A stretch of 64,000 bases of DNA from Daucus carota subsp. sativus (lineage: Eukaryota > Streptophyta > Magnoliopsida > Apiales > Apiaceae). The notes below the pieces were generated by a model. That model was not told where the DNA came from. It ran no database searches and saw only the letters and a list, made by a program, of their open reading frames with translations. The translations under genes and the position numbers were made by a program. The stretch lies in assembly GCF_001625215.2 (NCBI RefSeq), contig NC_030387.2, forward strand, positions 5,856,501-5,920,500, in the 5' to 3' direction. Below, one piece after another: positions 23,280-35,320 of this stretch. The first letter of the stretch is position 1; each line of letters begins with the position of its first letter.

Positions 23280-24470
23280 GTGAAATATTTGGTGAGAATG
23301 GAGAGAATTAAAGAAAATCAAGAGCTTTCAAATGAGTTTAATCACCCTGTAAAAAATGAAATTAAGCCAGAAAGCCTAGAGCGGGGTTTAAGTGGTGAAG
23401 ATGAGGGTTCTGAGTTGGTGCTTGCTATCGAAACAGAGAGGGGTTTCGATAAAGGTGGGAACTTTGAGAAAGGAAATTGAGAATGATCAAAGTGGTTTTG
23501 GGGTATTTAGAGATGGTGATGAGTTTGGGAGTAAGTTGTGTGAGAATGAGAATCGATTCGGTGATCGTGATTGGAAAGGTTTTATTAATGATGAAGGGAA
23601 ATTCGAGGGGAGAAAAAGCGAAAAGTTAGGCGGTGTGGAAGGAAATGAAAGTAAGCAAATGAAGAAATGGGGGAAATGAAGGTAATTGTAGGCAAATGAA
23701 GGGGTAAATATAAGGATGGGAGTAAGTGGAGTGAGATTGAGAATGAAGGTGATCGTGAATTGAAGGGTATTAGAAATGAGGCAGAAATTGAAGAGAGAAA
23801 CTTTTAAAAGTGTACTGTTGAGGAAGGAAATGAAGGTGCTTTTAAGGAAATAAAGGAAGGGGATAAAGATGAGGGGAGTAATTGGAGTGAGATTGGGAAT
23901 GAAGGCGATGATCGTGATTTGAGGGGTATTGAAGATGAAATGGCAATCGAAGAGAGAAACCCTAAAAATCGTAGTCTTGTGGAAGAAAATGAAGTGCTTT
24001 GAAGGAAATAAAGGAATGGGATAGAGATCAGGAGGGGATTAAGTGGAGTGACATTGGGAATGAAGGTGGTGATCGTGATTTGGAGGGTATTAAAGATGAG
24101 ATGACAAACCCTAAAAATCTAAGTGTTGTGGAAGGAAATGAAGGTGCTTTGAAGGGAACAAAGGAAGGGGATGAAGATAAAGAGGGGAGTAAGTGGAGTG
24201 AGATTATGAATGAAGATGATGATCATGATTTGGAGGGTATTAAAGATGAGACGGAAATCAAAGAGAGAAACACTGAAAAGCGTAGTGATGTGGAAGAAGA
24301 TGAAGGTGGGAGGGAGATTAAGAATGAAGGCAGTGATCGTGATTTGAAGGGTGTTAAAGATGAGGCGAAAATCAAATAGAGAAATACGGAAAAACGTAGT
24401 ATGGTGGAAGAAAACGAAGGAGATTTTATGAAATAAAGGAGGGTAATGATGAGGAAGGGAGAAATTGGGG
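23280..24470 (+). other. Coding-like tandem repeats of about 150-160 bp, acidic (Glu/Asp/Lys-rich), function unknown
   Basis: Frames starting near 23262, 23392 and 23999 give hydrophilic, charged proteins. The repeated core reads like KWSEI, NEG, DRDLEGIKDE and GNEGALK. The DNA anchor tggagtga(g/c) recurs at about 23726, 23883, 24043 and 24193, so the unit is about 150-160 bp. A fifth, partial unit lies near 24305. A possible start is ATG 23299 (MERIKENQEL). Stops near 23480, 23677 and 23805 break the frame, so this is a decayed gene or a repeat that happens to be open. I recognise no family. The minus-strand ORFs across it are shadows. Confidence 0.5.
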
Positions 24471-24679
24471 TGAAATTGAGGATGTTGAAGAAATTTATAT
24501 TTGTGAAGTAAAGAATAGGAGGGCAAATAGGAGTACTTTGGTATTTGGTACTTCTGATGTTCGACTTTGGTATTTGGTAATTTTGATGTTCCACTGAAAT
24601 GGAGTTTTGCTTATTATAAAGGGTATTGATTGGCCTGAGTCTAGTGCACGGTCCACCTTCAAACCTCTCTTCCATATTG

Positions 24680-25494
24680 GCCCGTTTAAACGTCTTTGTG
24701 CAGCCTTCCCAAGGGCATTGTAGGGGACAGTCCTCACGATGCACCTTCTGATTGTGGATCCGATATTTGTGCGAGGCAAACTTCTTTCCGCACCCCTTTA
24801 TTGAGCAGATATTTTTGTCATGGAGCCCCAGCTCTTTTTTGGAGCCAAAGTTCATCATGCAGCCCTCCACAAGAATACTTTGCCTCTGCTTTTTTGGACC
24901 TTCTTCCCGCTGATGCCTGAATTCCAAAAGCCGATTATGCTTTGATACTCGATGTCTTCGGTTCATCTTTTTTTACAACTTTATGTGTAACATGTTTCGG
25001 GTCCTTCTTTGGAGGCTTTGACTTTCTTGGCCTGAGTCTAGTGCTCGGTCCACCTTCAAACCTCTCTTCCATATTAGCATCAAACTTTTCAGCGCCCTGG
25101 TCATGGTTCTGTTCAGGCGGAGGAGTCTGCTTGACCTTCAGCTTATTTTTGTAAGTCCTCTTGTACTGTATAATACAATTATCTTTAGGTGTCTTCACAA
25201 ATTCTTCAGCTACAAGAGACTTGCCCCTAAAGGTAGTCTCACTATTAGCCATACTCTTCCTCTTCAATGTGGCATTGCTACGCTTAGAGGACAACTCAGT
25301 AATATGACTTTTTGATGATTTGCTAGGCATTACATAAGTTTCTGGTTGCTTAGACGAATTTTGAGATACTTTATGTTGTTCATGGTCTGTGGCCTCAGCT
25401 GATTCTTTAACTTTACGAGACTTGTCTCTTTTGGTTGGCTCAGGATAATCCATGCGCTTCTTCTTTAATGTTGGACTTAGGTTGGCACTTTAAG
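24680..25494 (-). pseudogene. REF6/ELF6-like zinc-finger fragment (copy C), left arm of a palindrome
   Basis: Read on the minus strand from 25453 it gives MDYPEPTKRDKS, a Lys/Ser/Glu-rich linker, EERFEGGPSTRLRPRKSK, then the finger region (NFGSKKELGLHDKNICS, KFASHKYRIHNQKVHRED, LQCPWEGCTKTF). A stop follows SSIKA near 24935. The copy ends after CTKTFKRA. At 24620-24680 it is joined to a second copy of the NMEERFEGG segment, so the end is rearranged. It pairs with copy B on the plus strand. Confidence 0.8.
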
Positions 25495-26380
25495 TTGTTC
25501 ATGGTCTCAGCTGATTAAAGAGAACCTTAACCTTAGGCCATGAATAATCTTTCTTAAAGTGCCAACCTAAGTCCAACATTAATGAGGAAGAGTATGAATT
25601 ATCTTGAGCCAACCAAAAGAGGCAAGTCTCCTAGAGTTAATGAATCAGCTGAGGCAACAGACCATGAACAGCATAAAGTATCTCAAAATTTGTCTAAGCA
25701 ACAAGAAACTTATGTAATGCCCGACAAATCATCAGAAAGTCACATTATTGAGTTGGCCTCTGAGCTTAGCAATGCCACATTGAAGAGGAAGAGTATAGCT
25801 GATAGTGAGACTACCTATAGGGGCAAGTCTCCTGTAGTTGAAGAATCAGTGAAGACACCCAAAGATAAATGTATTATACAGTACAAGAGGACTTACAAAA
25901 AATAAGCTGAAGGTCAAGCAGACTCCTCCGCCTGAACAGAACCATGACCAGGGCGCTGAAAAGTTTGATGCTAATATGGAAGAGAGGTTTGAAGGTGGAC
26001 CGAGCACTAGACTCAGGCCAAGAAAGTTAAAGCCTCCAAAGAAGGACCCGAAACATGTTACACATAAAGTTGTAGAAAAAGATGAACTGAAGACATCGAG
26101 TATCAGAGCAAAATCGGCTTTTGGAATTCAGGCATCAGCTGGCAGAAGGTCCAGAAAAGCAGAGGCAAAGTATTCTTGTGGAGGGCTGCATGATGAACTT
26201 TGGCTCCAAAAAAGAGCTGGGGCTTCATGACAAAAATATCTGCTCGGTAAAGGGGTGCGAAAAAAAGTTTGCCTCGCACAAATATCTGATACACAATCAG
26301 AAGGTGCATCGTGAGGACCGTCCCCGTCCCCGTCCCCTACAATGCCCTTGGGAAGGCTGCACAAAGACGTTTAAATGGGC
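24680..26380. repeat. Large palindrome of REF6-like sequence (arms about 815 and 828 bp, spacer 58 bp)
   Basis: The plus-strand stretch 25553-26380 is the reverse complement of 24680-25494 with scattered mismatches and small indels. By eye identity is well above 90 percent. The arms meet at cttaaagtgccaacc around a 58-base spacer. A transcript through it would fold into one long hairpin matching the linker and fingers 1-3 of a REF6/ELF6 gene. Such inverted duplications can produce small RNAs in plants. Whether this one is transcribed is unknown. Confidence 0.85.
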
Positions 26381-26570
26381 TTGGGCTTGGGCTCGGACAG
26401 AACATATCAGAGTTCATACAGGTAACCGTCCATATACCTGTGCTGAGACTAGCTGTGGCCAAACGTTTCGTTTTGTGTCAAATTTGGGTCGCTACAAGAG
26501 GAAGGCTAGACCCTCAAGGAAGCTCGAAGAATCAGCAAACAAATGCAAGACGCAAGTTAACATTATATAA
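25553..26570 (+). pseudogene. REF6/ELF6-like zinc-finger fragment (copy B), right arm and finger tail
   Basis: ATG 25582 opens MRKSMNYLEPTKRGKS and a linker parallel to copies A and C. One extra A near 25905 (ACAAAAAATAAG) ends that frame. The frame resumes at 25976 (EERFEGGPSTRLRPRK) and shifts again at the first finger. From 26121 it reads MEFRHQLAEGPEK, then fingers KKFASHKYLIHNQKVHRED, CPWEGCTKTFKWAWA, EHIRVHTG and FRFVSNLGRYKRKARP. A doubled ccccgt unit at 26322-26336 and a doubled gggctt unit near 26377 add residues to fingers. The last finger has lost both zinc-binding His residues (RYKRKARP for RHKRKTGH). Confidence 0.8.
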
Positions 26571-27128
26571 GGACCTCATTGTTCATGTGCAAAGGTAATT
26601 TCAGGAATAAAGGAATGTGCACAATGTTGTCTTACATTTTAGATCAACCAAGTGATATTATAAAAGATGTATAATTCTGGACTTGAGCTCTCATTTCTTC
26701 GATATATTAAAATTTGTATTTTCGTTTTTGGTATCATGTCTATGTACCATGGACCTTTCGAAAACGGATAAGCAGGGTTTAAGTACCTCATCGCTTTACA
26801 GTTTCGACGTTTATCCTGACATTCCGCAAGGAACTGCAGGAGGATCAGATATGAGGAATCTGATTGCTACTGGGGACTATTAGGCACTACATTCACTCAT
26901 ATTTTTCTGCTATGCATCTTCCTGTTGTGTGATCACTTTATTATCAGTGCCTTGTAGTTGTAGTACATAAACATATTTTTTTTTCAAGAAAATAAATATA
27001 TGAGCTAGTGCAGGACTCCATTTTACATATAAAAGGAGAAAAGATAAGAACCAATTTTTGTTTTCTAATAAAAGAAAGTACATATATTACTCAAGAATTT
27101 TGGTGGTAGAGAGTTTAAAAATGTTTTG
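26571..27128. other. Duplicated REF6-like 3' flank, then intergenic DNA
   Basis: Up to about 26960 this matches the flank of copy A (22440-22830), including gacattccgcaaggaactgc. A short frame here (VYPDIPQGTAGGSDM) ends at a TAG near 26881; I do not take it as a gene. Confidence 0.55.
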
Positions 27129-29079
27129 TTAACCGAACTGTGAACTTTTTGCAGGCTCCCAGGGATACATTTAAGCAAAAGGGAGAAATTTATGATAAGC
27201 CTATAGACAAACAGAATGCAAGGTTACAATTAAATATATATCTTATTTTCTGGGTCTACTTATGAACTTTTTATTGAAGCTTAGTAGTTCTACTACTCAG
27301 CTTGATTCCATCTGGCCATACTGAACTATAATGCAACTATGCAAGTATATAACAGTCTCGCTTGATATTTAGAGTTTGTTAGTATAGTGTATAGTCATTG
27401 CAAAGGAAAAGCTGTAGCGACCCCAAATTTAGAGTTGAGCTTTATTTGTTTGCCGATTAGAGTAGTAAAACTTCTCTCCTTTTTTTTCACTGAATCCATT
27501 TTTCATAAGTATCCAGTCCGTATTCAACCAACACGGATATTGTTACTATCTGATCAAAAAGTGGATGCAGATATAAGGTTATGAAGGTGCTTTTTAATTA
27601 TTCATATTAATTTTGTTCGTTAATTGCAACTACTACAGATATTATTAATTATTAACTACAGATATTGGCCTGTTTGTAGTTCATCCTTTTGTCGGATATA
27701 ATTATAGTTATAGACATATATGCTTTACCCTTGTCACTTCAGTAGAGATTTTCTAATAAGCTTTTTGATTGCGCAATAGGGGGAGAAAGTATGTTCTTTC
27801 TAAATGAGAACTGGTTCATGCAAGTATGGGGAAAACTGTAAGTTTCATCATCCGAATCCTACAGCAGCGGGAGGAGGTGACACTACTTCGCAGAGGTAGG
27901 TCATCAACAAGAGCAATAAATGAGACTGCTTTTTTCAGGCCAGTTATCTATCTGCCATCCCCGTTCATGCTAGTTACCTATCCGCCAACCCCATGCAGGC
28001 GAATTATTTATCCACCAACGGCCAACCCCATCAACTCTTGAAAATGCAGAATGGAATGGATATCAGGTATTCCTTCACTTATGTGACAATCTTTGGAAAA
28101 TATAATATTGCGAGTCCAGGTATTTTCATAGGTTACTTAAGAGTTAAGATGATTGTTTTAATTCTTTATGTTGGTCTAAAATGTTATGAGTCCATGTTGG
28201 TACTAATATAATTGCACATAGCTGAGTGGTGAAAAATGTTATGATTATGGAAATTTTGTATTCACATCACTTCTTTTATGCAATATCTTTGAAGTATGCT
28301 GTAAATAGTAGCGGGAGGCATTAGCTGCAAATTCAAGCACGGATTATTTGGAGATACTTATAAGCAGGAGTGACAATTTAAAACTTTTTATATATATATA
28401 TTAAACAATTGTGATCCCTTTTTCTGCCTACTGTATTGTATTGACTCTGGTGCTTCTATATTTTTCTTTGAACACTTAAGGGGATTCTGCCTATTCCCCC
28501 AGCACCTTTGATGACCATTCCAGCAACTGGATCCAGCTTCTATGCACATTAACAGGGCCAGGTAAAAGTAGATGAATATCCTGAATGACCTGGACCGCTC
28601 GATTGCAGTTTCTACATGAGAACGGGGGATTGCAGGTTCAGATCTTCCTGCAGGTTCCACCACCCCATAAACCGAGACGGCTGTCACTCTTAGTGACCAA
28701 GGACTGCGTTTGCGTCCTGTAAGTCTTTCTTTCAATTATTACTAGATCGAGAACATGAACTTATTGTAGCTTTTAAAACAGTGTCACGGGCTTGCATTAC
28801 TAAGCAGTAACCATTTTGCATCATATTCAGATTTTATTTCTCTGGTACAACAAAATTAACTAGACCTTTTATTTTTTGTCTTTAAATGATTAAGGGCCAG
28901 AGTGTCTGCTCACACTTCAGCCGTTATGGAACTTGTAAGTTTGGATCGTCCTGTAAGTACGATTATTCAGTTGGTGGTACTGCACCTTCTCAGATGGAGC
29001 TGATCAAGGCCGTACCTTATAGTTTACCTGCTTTGCAGATGAACATGGGAAGTGGGAAACGGAGCTGTATCATACTGTA
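27129..29079 (+). pseudogene. CCCH zinc-finger protein of the plant ZFN type, degenerate
   Basis: Several exon-like pieces fit the plant family of proteins with repeated C-x8-C-x5-C-x3-H fingers. At 27779 the frame gives GEKVCSF, then a stop, then MRTGSCKYGENCKFHHPNP: a complete finger with one TAA inside. A Pro-rich linker follows (FRPVIYLPSPFM, about 27930). Near 28682 ALSDQGLRLRP-type sequence leads over an intron to 28895, GQSVCSHFSRYGTCKFGSSC with KYDYS. There the finger's final His has become Tyr. An earlier exon (27156, APRDTFKQKGEIYDKP) may belong to it. The stop inside one finger and the missing His in the other make a working protein unlikely. Confidence 0.65.
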
Positions 29080-29209
29080 GTTGTAGAAACTTATAGCGCA
29101 GTGATTACTACTACTTGCAAACTTTTTGTATTTTACCATAGGTTGAGTTTCTGACAAGAAGACTTTAATAAGATGTTATGATGTTTCCGTCGTATCAAGA
29201 CTATGGTTG

Positions 29210-29395
29210 CAGAGGCGGATCTTAGAAGGGGCAAGAGGGGGCAACTGACCCCCTTAATTTTTTTGTTTGTTAATATTATACATATTTTTAGGTTGTAAAA
29301 TTGAAATTGACCCCCCTTAATTTTTTTGTGACCCCTTTTAATTTTTTTTACAAAAAAATTGACCCCCCTTAACTTCATAGTCAGATCCGCCACTG
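29210..29395. mobile_element. hAT-type MITE, 186 bp, perfect 8-bp target duplication
   Basis: The ends are cagaggcggatct and agatccgccactg (imperfect inverted repeats). The flanks tatggttg (29202-29209 and 29396-29403) are identical, the 8-bp duplication typical of hAT. The inside has repeated gacccccctta blocks. Confidence 0.88.
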
Positions 29396-29499
29396 TATGG
29401 TTGCAGGATAATATATAGGATGGTTTATGTAACAGCATAAAGTGGCAGTCACGTGTGCGCTTGCCACTTTGTTCCGGTGAAAAGTATGATTTTCGGCAA

Positions 29500-29871
29500 C
29501 ATAATCAGAAGAATAATCTGCCTGTAGTCGACCAGACTGAAACTTGTCAACTTGTCCAAAGTTGCAATGTCGGGCAAAATTTCACCGATGCCTAATATAA
29601 GATCTGTAACGTCGAACAAAATTTCACCGATGCTTAATGCATGATCTATAGCGTCAGTTAAAGTTCAACCGTTGCAAAAGCACAAGCTAACATGTCGGCT
29701 ATTAGGACTGACGGTATAAGCTTTTTAAGCGTTGTCTAAACAGACAACTAATGCTTTACCGGGCTGGCATATATGACAATACGTGTCAGTTAAGTAGTCA
29801 CCCGACGCATATAATATGTTTAAGCGTCAGTTTTTAATACAACTAACGCATAAAATATTTTTGTATTAGTG
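29500..29871. mobile_element. CACTA element, one terminal region with subterminal repeats
   Basis: The right end reads ttttgtattagtg, the reverse of CACTAATACAAAA. Inside are repeated gcgtcagtt / aactgacgc-like and ttcaccgatgc motifs, as in CACTA subterminal regions. I found no matching left CACTA end, so this is probably a truncated copy. Confidence 0.6.
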
Positions 29872-31240
29872 GCTCTCAACATCAACAATATTTTTTAACT
29901 CTTGCAATCAAAATTAAAATACTTTTACGATATCATTTCATAAAAAAATTTAAATACTTCACATAAAAATATAAAAAGACATTCAATGCACATTTCCATT
30001 AAGCATATAAAGATCCAAAATTAACGAACAAAAATAAACACTTGAGCAGGAATACTTATTATAAATTAGAAAAATAAACTTGGAAGCTCTTTCACTCCTC
30101 TAAGATGATAACCTCAATGAAAAAAGCAACAAATAATTGTAATCATAGAACCAAATTTAATAATATGATGAGGTTCAAATCAAGTACAAAAGACAAAATT
30201 TCATACATATAATGTTTGATGACAAAATCACAAATAAGTAATTCAACAACCCGTTAGAATAAAATTCACATTAATTTCACTATCCATGTCATTGAACCCC
30301 AAAAAATAACTCCCTAAAAACAGATTGAATGCTACTATCCAAAAAGAATACAATATACCAACACAGATTTATAAAGTTATTACATAATCTTTATGGTGTG
30401 TAAATCTTTTAAAATTTCAATGATTTTGGAGGGATTTTTTATAAACATAAACTACATCAACAAATCACAAGAATCTATCATTTTTGCAAGTATAAAAAAA
30501 TCCATCAGGACATGAATATCATCATATTTTATTGAATTTTGGATGATATCCGTTGAAATTCATTGGATTTGTAAGGATAATTTAAAATTATGATTGGTAT
30601 TTAAGGATAATTTAAAATTATAACAAAATATCTCCAAAATTTTAATATATTAATATTTTTTAAATCCAAATTGAATAAACCTAAATTCTAAAATTTGAAA
30701 AAATGTTGAAAAAGTCAAATTGCATACGCCCTCTAAAATGTGTAGTCGGTGAGTGGGTATTTGGACCAATTTACGGGCCTTTATTTTATAAAAATACATT
30801 TTAACGAGACTAACTACTCTATTCAAATTAAAATATATATTTGAATATTATAATTTAAATTAGTTAAATTGTGTTGAAAAAGTACATAAACTAATTACCA
30901 ATGATAGAATTATGTTTCTATACCCTAGTTCGGTATTGATGAACCAAAATATAGTTTAAATGTCTATATAAATTTATTCAACAAAATGATAACTAGTGCT
31001 CAACACACGATGTTAAACCCCAGTAATTAGCCTAGTTCGATATTGATAAATTATGTTTCTATACCCTAGTTCAGTATTGATGAACCAAAATATAGTTTAA
31101 ATGTCTATATAAATTTATTCAACAGAATGATAACTAGTGCTCAACACATGATGTTAAACCCCAGTTATTAGCACAATTTGTTTGCACATTAATTTTAAAG
31201 TATTTTTGGCAACTAACTTATAACTAGTGAAAAGATTACA
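29872..31240. other. AT-rich DNA with dispersed repeats, no gene seen
   Basis: Apart from the tandem duplication at 30910-31168 and similarity to 13980-14180, no feature was recognised. Confidence 0.45.
30910..31168 (+). repeat. Tandem duplication, period about 141 bp
   Basis: The block starting ttatgtttctataccctag at 30910 recurs at 31051 and runs through aaccccagt in both copies with few changes. It belongs to the dispersed family also seen near 14000. Confidence 0.8.
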
Positions 31241-31529
31241 GGGTTCTAGTCGTCATTTCCCCCTCTTCAATCTTCATCCTTTTTAGTGATTAATCATCTT
31301 CGCTCTTCCATCTTCTCTTCTATTTATCAGTTTTATTAATAAAATCAAGATCTAACCCTTTTTGGGTGAGTTCTTGGTGAGTACCTTGTCATCAAAGTTG
31401 TGCTCATCTTTTTGGGATGTTTGTGTTTATTTTGATATTTTTGTGTGTTTTCTTATGATTCGGGAACGTTTCCAAGAAGGACTCACATGGTATTTTAGGT
31501 GATCTGTAAGGCTTGTATCAAATATGGCA

Positions 31530-32640
31530 TGGTGGTGAATATCGCAAGAGTTCACCTTTCACGACATAAAATTGTTCATGTTTTGGGTCATTAATTTGTT
31601 GATCCAATATTAGTTGATATAGCTGATAATTCTGAATATTGGGTTACAGATAGGGGTGATCACGGTGCGGGCGCTGCGGTTTTTCTCTAAAACCGCAAAC
31701 CAGATCGCACTTGCAGTTTAGTTGAAAATTTAAACCGCACCGCGCTAGGAGTATAACCGCGTAAACCACACCACAAAAATGCGGTGTGGTGTGGTGCGGT
31801 TTATGTGGTTTGCACATTTAAGAATAAATATTTTTAGTTTAAATTATAAAAAAGATTAAATAGACAATAAAAAAATTGCAATAACATTATACAATATTTA
31901 TCATTTCAGAGTTACAACAACTACTAAAAAATATAAACAAAAGTGTAAATAAAATAATAGTAAGTAGTAAGAGACATATAATAATAAAATCAAGTTCTAT
32001 GAAGTCGAATAACTATTTACATAATATTTTATTTATAAAAATATAAATAGGCTCACCAACTCCAATAAAGTGGGGATTCCATAGAAATAGATTCTTGAAA
32101 AATTTTAACTATACATTATAAATATTATACATGTATATAATATAATTTTATTTCATAATTACTACTAATATATTTATATATGTTATTATATTGCGGTGCG
32201 GTGCGGTGCGGTTTGAACCGCACTAGTAAAGTGTCAAACCGCAACCTGCACTGCACCGCGCGGTTTGTGAAAAATTCAAACTGCAACCGCACCACGAGAA
32301 TTAAAAACCGCGTTTTGCGGTGCGGTGTGATGCGGTGCGGACGGTTTATGCGGTTTGGGCGGTTTTTTGATCACCCCTAGTTACAGATGCTCCTGCTTAT
32401 GTGAGGGTCAATTGCGATGCTACTATGTTCACAATTGATTTAGGTTGGATTGCTCGAGATTTGATTTTAATACCTTTTGGATTAAAGAATTTAAATATTC
32501 TATGTGTTAAGCGATCTGAAAACAAAGCGGTTATATGTTTAACTCGTTTTGTTTCTTAATCAGGCTATAATTGACAAGTCGAAGGTTTGTCTCGGCTGGG
32601 TTTCAATTATTTATTAAATTTTTCGCTTTTCATCAAAAAA
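31530..32640 (+). pseudogene. LINE-type RNase H 3' fragment, split by an hAT insertion
   Basis: If 31651-32379 and one target copy are removed, the frame reads across the joint (NSEYWVTDAPAYVRVNCDAT). It has the opening strand of a retroelement RNase H (VRVNCD) and, after a deletion, its closing part (CVKRSENKAVICLTRFVS). The middle with the catalytic Glu and Asp is missing, and stops follow. The 3' end has a short A-rich run (about 32634). It is a dead LINE tail. Confidence 0.55.
31651..32379. mobile_element. Nonautonomous hAT element, 729 bp, with gcggtgcggt-rich ends
   Basis: The ends are taggggtgatca and tgatcacccct a, a perfect 12-bp inverted repeat. The 8-bp flanks gttacaga (31643-31650 and 32380-32387) are identical. 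Both subterminal regions are packed with gcggtgcggt / accgcaccgc motifs, likely transposase-binding repeats. The core is AT-rich and non-coding. An element of the same type and nearly the same length lies at 47410-48136. Confidence 0.92.
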
Positions 32641-32984
32641 AATTGGTGATGGCTTTTCCAATCATTTTCAACATGTATATTTTGTATAACTAGGATTAAC
32701 AAGTTTAGAAATTAAAATAAAAAATAAAAAATGTTTGTAAGTTTGTAGCTTAAAAAAATTATTTGATCTCATTTATATACTTTATCAGGTACTATACTTT
32801 TAGGCTATAATATTTTATAATTCAACCAAAAAAGTGAACATACATATACAAAAAAGATTTTCATGTACACCATTAGTTTATTTAGCTTTAATCATTAACA
32901 ACAAAATTAATGTATATTTCTAATTGTGTACTATTAACAAATTGCTACAATATTAATGTATTTTTTCCTATTGAACTCTTTATG

Positions 32985-33616
32985 CAGCAACGATACAGGT
33001 GGGCAGATGAAGAAGGTCCTACTATTTCTAATCTGTTTTGGAGAAAATATGCAGATCGAACCAAAGACAATATGTCAATAGAGCGCACAAAAGCCCTATA
33101 GAATGCTATCATTGACTTTCCAGGTCAAGGGGATTTACACGTGCATAAGTATAGCCAATGGTGGTGTAGTGCGGATATTTCGGCTCAGACGTGTGCTCAA
33201 TGGATAGAGGGTGAGTTTGTGCACGAAAGTGATATTGCCACGATAAATAGTTGCGGAGGTGCTGAGAAGGCCAAAGGTACATACAAGGGCGGTAGTATAT
33301 TCCAGAGGCAGCATATGGCTATCAAGGTAGCATATGGCTATCAAGGTATGTATGTATAGCTTCGATCTGTGTAACCACCATCACATGTTATTTATCAATT
33401 ATTGGAAATATGTTTGTACAGGAGTCTCAATCTCAGGGTACTATCAACTGGTTTGATGTGTACGTGGCTACTTGTGAAGGTCTACCTGATGTTGAGGAAG
33501 TAGCAGTAATAAAACTGAACTTTTATACACTTATTGTGTCAGAGTTAGTTACAGGTCATCATGGAATTGTTGGAACAAAATTGTTATTGCCTGTGGGAAA
33601 AGAAAATACAAACTGA
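32985..33616 (+). pseudogene. Remnant resembling the CACTA-linked plant transposase accessory protein
   Basis: Pieces in this stretch read QQRYRWADEEGPTISNLFWR, HVHKYSQWWCSADI, KGTYKGGSIFQRQHMAIK and, after an intron-like acceptor at 33420, GTINWFDVYVATCEG. The GGS-x-(9-10)-H pattern followed by W-x-V-Y-x-x-T is reminiscent of the En/Spm accessory transposase family in plants. Stops break it. It sits just inside a CACTA end (34015), which fits. Recognition is by pattern only. Confidence 0.35.
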
Positions 33617-33654
33617 AATTATATGCATGGTAAATTTGCAAAATAAATAAATAA

Positions 33655-34015
33655 ATTGGCATTATCGACCGCAAACAGTAGACAATGCTGGTGGCAAAAG
33701 GTCACCATTCGGTCGCTACAGTTAGCGAACAAAGTGTCGTAGCTCATCCGTCGCTACAGATAGCGACGCCAAACTGTAGCTAATATCGATCACTACTAAT
33801 AGCGACCATCGGTCGCAAATATCGGTGCCACATGAAATTCGATAATCTTGTGCTGACTCAGACTAGCGACAATTTCGGTCGCTAAAAGCCGTCGCTATAT
33901 AATCGGTCGCAAAAGACTGTCGGCAGAATGCATGCCACCGACCAGATTATATGCGACAGTTTTCAGTCACCGGATTCCGTCACCGCGGTTGCTAATAGAC
34001 CTTTTTCTTGTAGTG
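33655..34015. mobile_element. CACTA terminal region with GGTCGCTA-type subterminal repeats
   Basis: The right end reads cctttttcttgtagtg, the reverse of CACTACAAGAAAAAGG, a common CACTA end in plants. About twelve copies of variants of ggtcgcta / tagcgacc lie inside. The left end was not found, so the element's full extent is unknown. Confidence 0.7.
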
Positions 34016-34919
34016 ATGTAAGTTTTGTAATGAGCAAATTGTAAGATTATTTTTTATGATATATTTTTAATTTGCAAAATATGATTTTCAAGAATTTTAT
34101 TAAAATAATTATTTCTTTAATAAAAAAGGCTGATATTATGGAACATATCTTGCAAAAGACATTTTGCATATTATCTCCCAGAACCCCAATACGATGACTA
34201 CAACAATGATGATTATCATCTATAATTAATCTTTTAGTTAAAAATTTTGATAAAGAAAAAGAGGCCTCCGACTAATGCAGAATCCACTAGCTACGAAATC
34301 ATCTGATATTAACTTAGTTGTGCAGGATAGTAACATGCAACACTAATTTTTAATTATATATTTACCATCAACTTTTTCTCATTAGAATTCAAAATCCAAT
34401 TCATATATTTTAAATTCAACTATTTTAAATTGTTATCATATTTACTATTAATTCACAATAAATAATTTCGTATTGTAATGTAACCATTATTTTGTATTGT
34501 AATGTTACGATTATTCCACTGACAAATTATATTGCCAACAAAATGATTTGTTTTAATTTTTAAAACTCAAACAATTTAGGTAAATTGTTTAAATTTTAAA
34601 AGGAATTTTAAAAATTAAATAATTTTGTTGGCTATGTAATTTTGTTTGTGGGATGGTCCTACATTATAAAATTCTCATAAATTTTCATAGTTATATAATA
34701 ATTATTAATTTTAAATAAGAAAAATCATATGATAATAATCTTGATACTTTTGATCTCTAATACTTCTCATATTTCATTATAAAGGGATTCTGCTTATTAA
34801 TAAAGAATATAGATATGGATAATACGGATTTCGCTAATAATTTGTTATTTATTTGAATTTCGAAATATGATAAAATTTTTATTGAGTTCTTTTATGTATT
34901 AAATTATTTCAGTGTTAAA
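34016..34919. other. AT-rich intergenic DNA, no gene seen
   Basis: Low-complexity A/T sequence with no ORF of note and no terminal repeats recognised. Confidence 0.45.
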
Positions 34920-35320
34920 ACGTCAAAATAAATAGTTTTGTTGACAAAGTAACACACAACAATATCACTATCTGCTATAATATTAAATTTACTTCCCTGC
35001 GATACAATTATTATCATAAAATTATGTTCATCACATAATATTTAGAAATATCGAAAAGAATCTTTGGGCTTCACTTGCATCATCATTTTATAGTGGTTCC
35101 ACAATTCGCACTTAGCTCTTAGATATCAATCTTCAACTCTTGATTTTTTCTGCCAACTTACGCCGACAGATGGACTCTCCACCTTTCACTCTTTGTCTCG
35201 AAACCTAGCGAATCTTAAATTTCTCCACATATGACCAAACTGTAGGATGTGGCCTATTATTTTCAAGTACATTTTGTTTTGGATCATGTACGTCTCTCGA
35301 AGACAAGGCAACTTTCTTTT
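34920..35320 (+). repeat. Dispersed repeat, copy 1 of 2
   Basis: This stretch matches 44995-45425 over about 400 bp. Shared landmarks include ccgcacttagct-like blocks, tctccacatatgacca, and caagtacattttgtttt at the right end. I see no terminal repeats and cannot assign a class. Confidence 0.7.

Noticed and set aside
24119..24526. Phe/Ser/Pro-rich minus-strand ORFs across the acidic repeat
   Set aside because: They are the complement of the Glu/Lys-rich repeat frame, and the repeated sense is clear on the plus strand.
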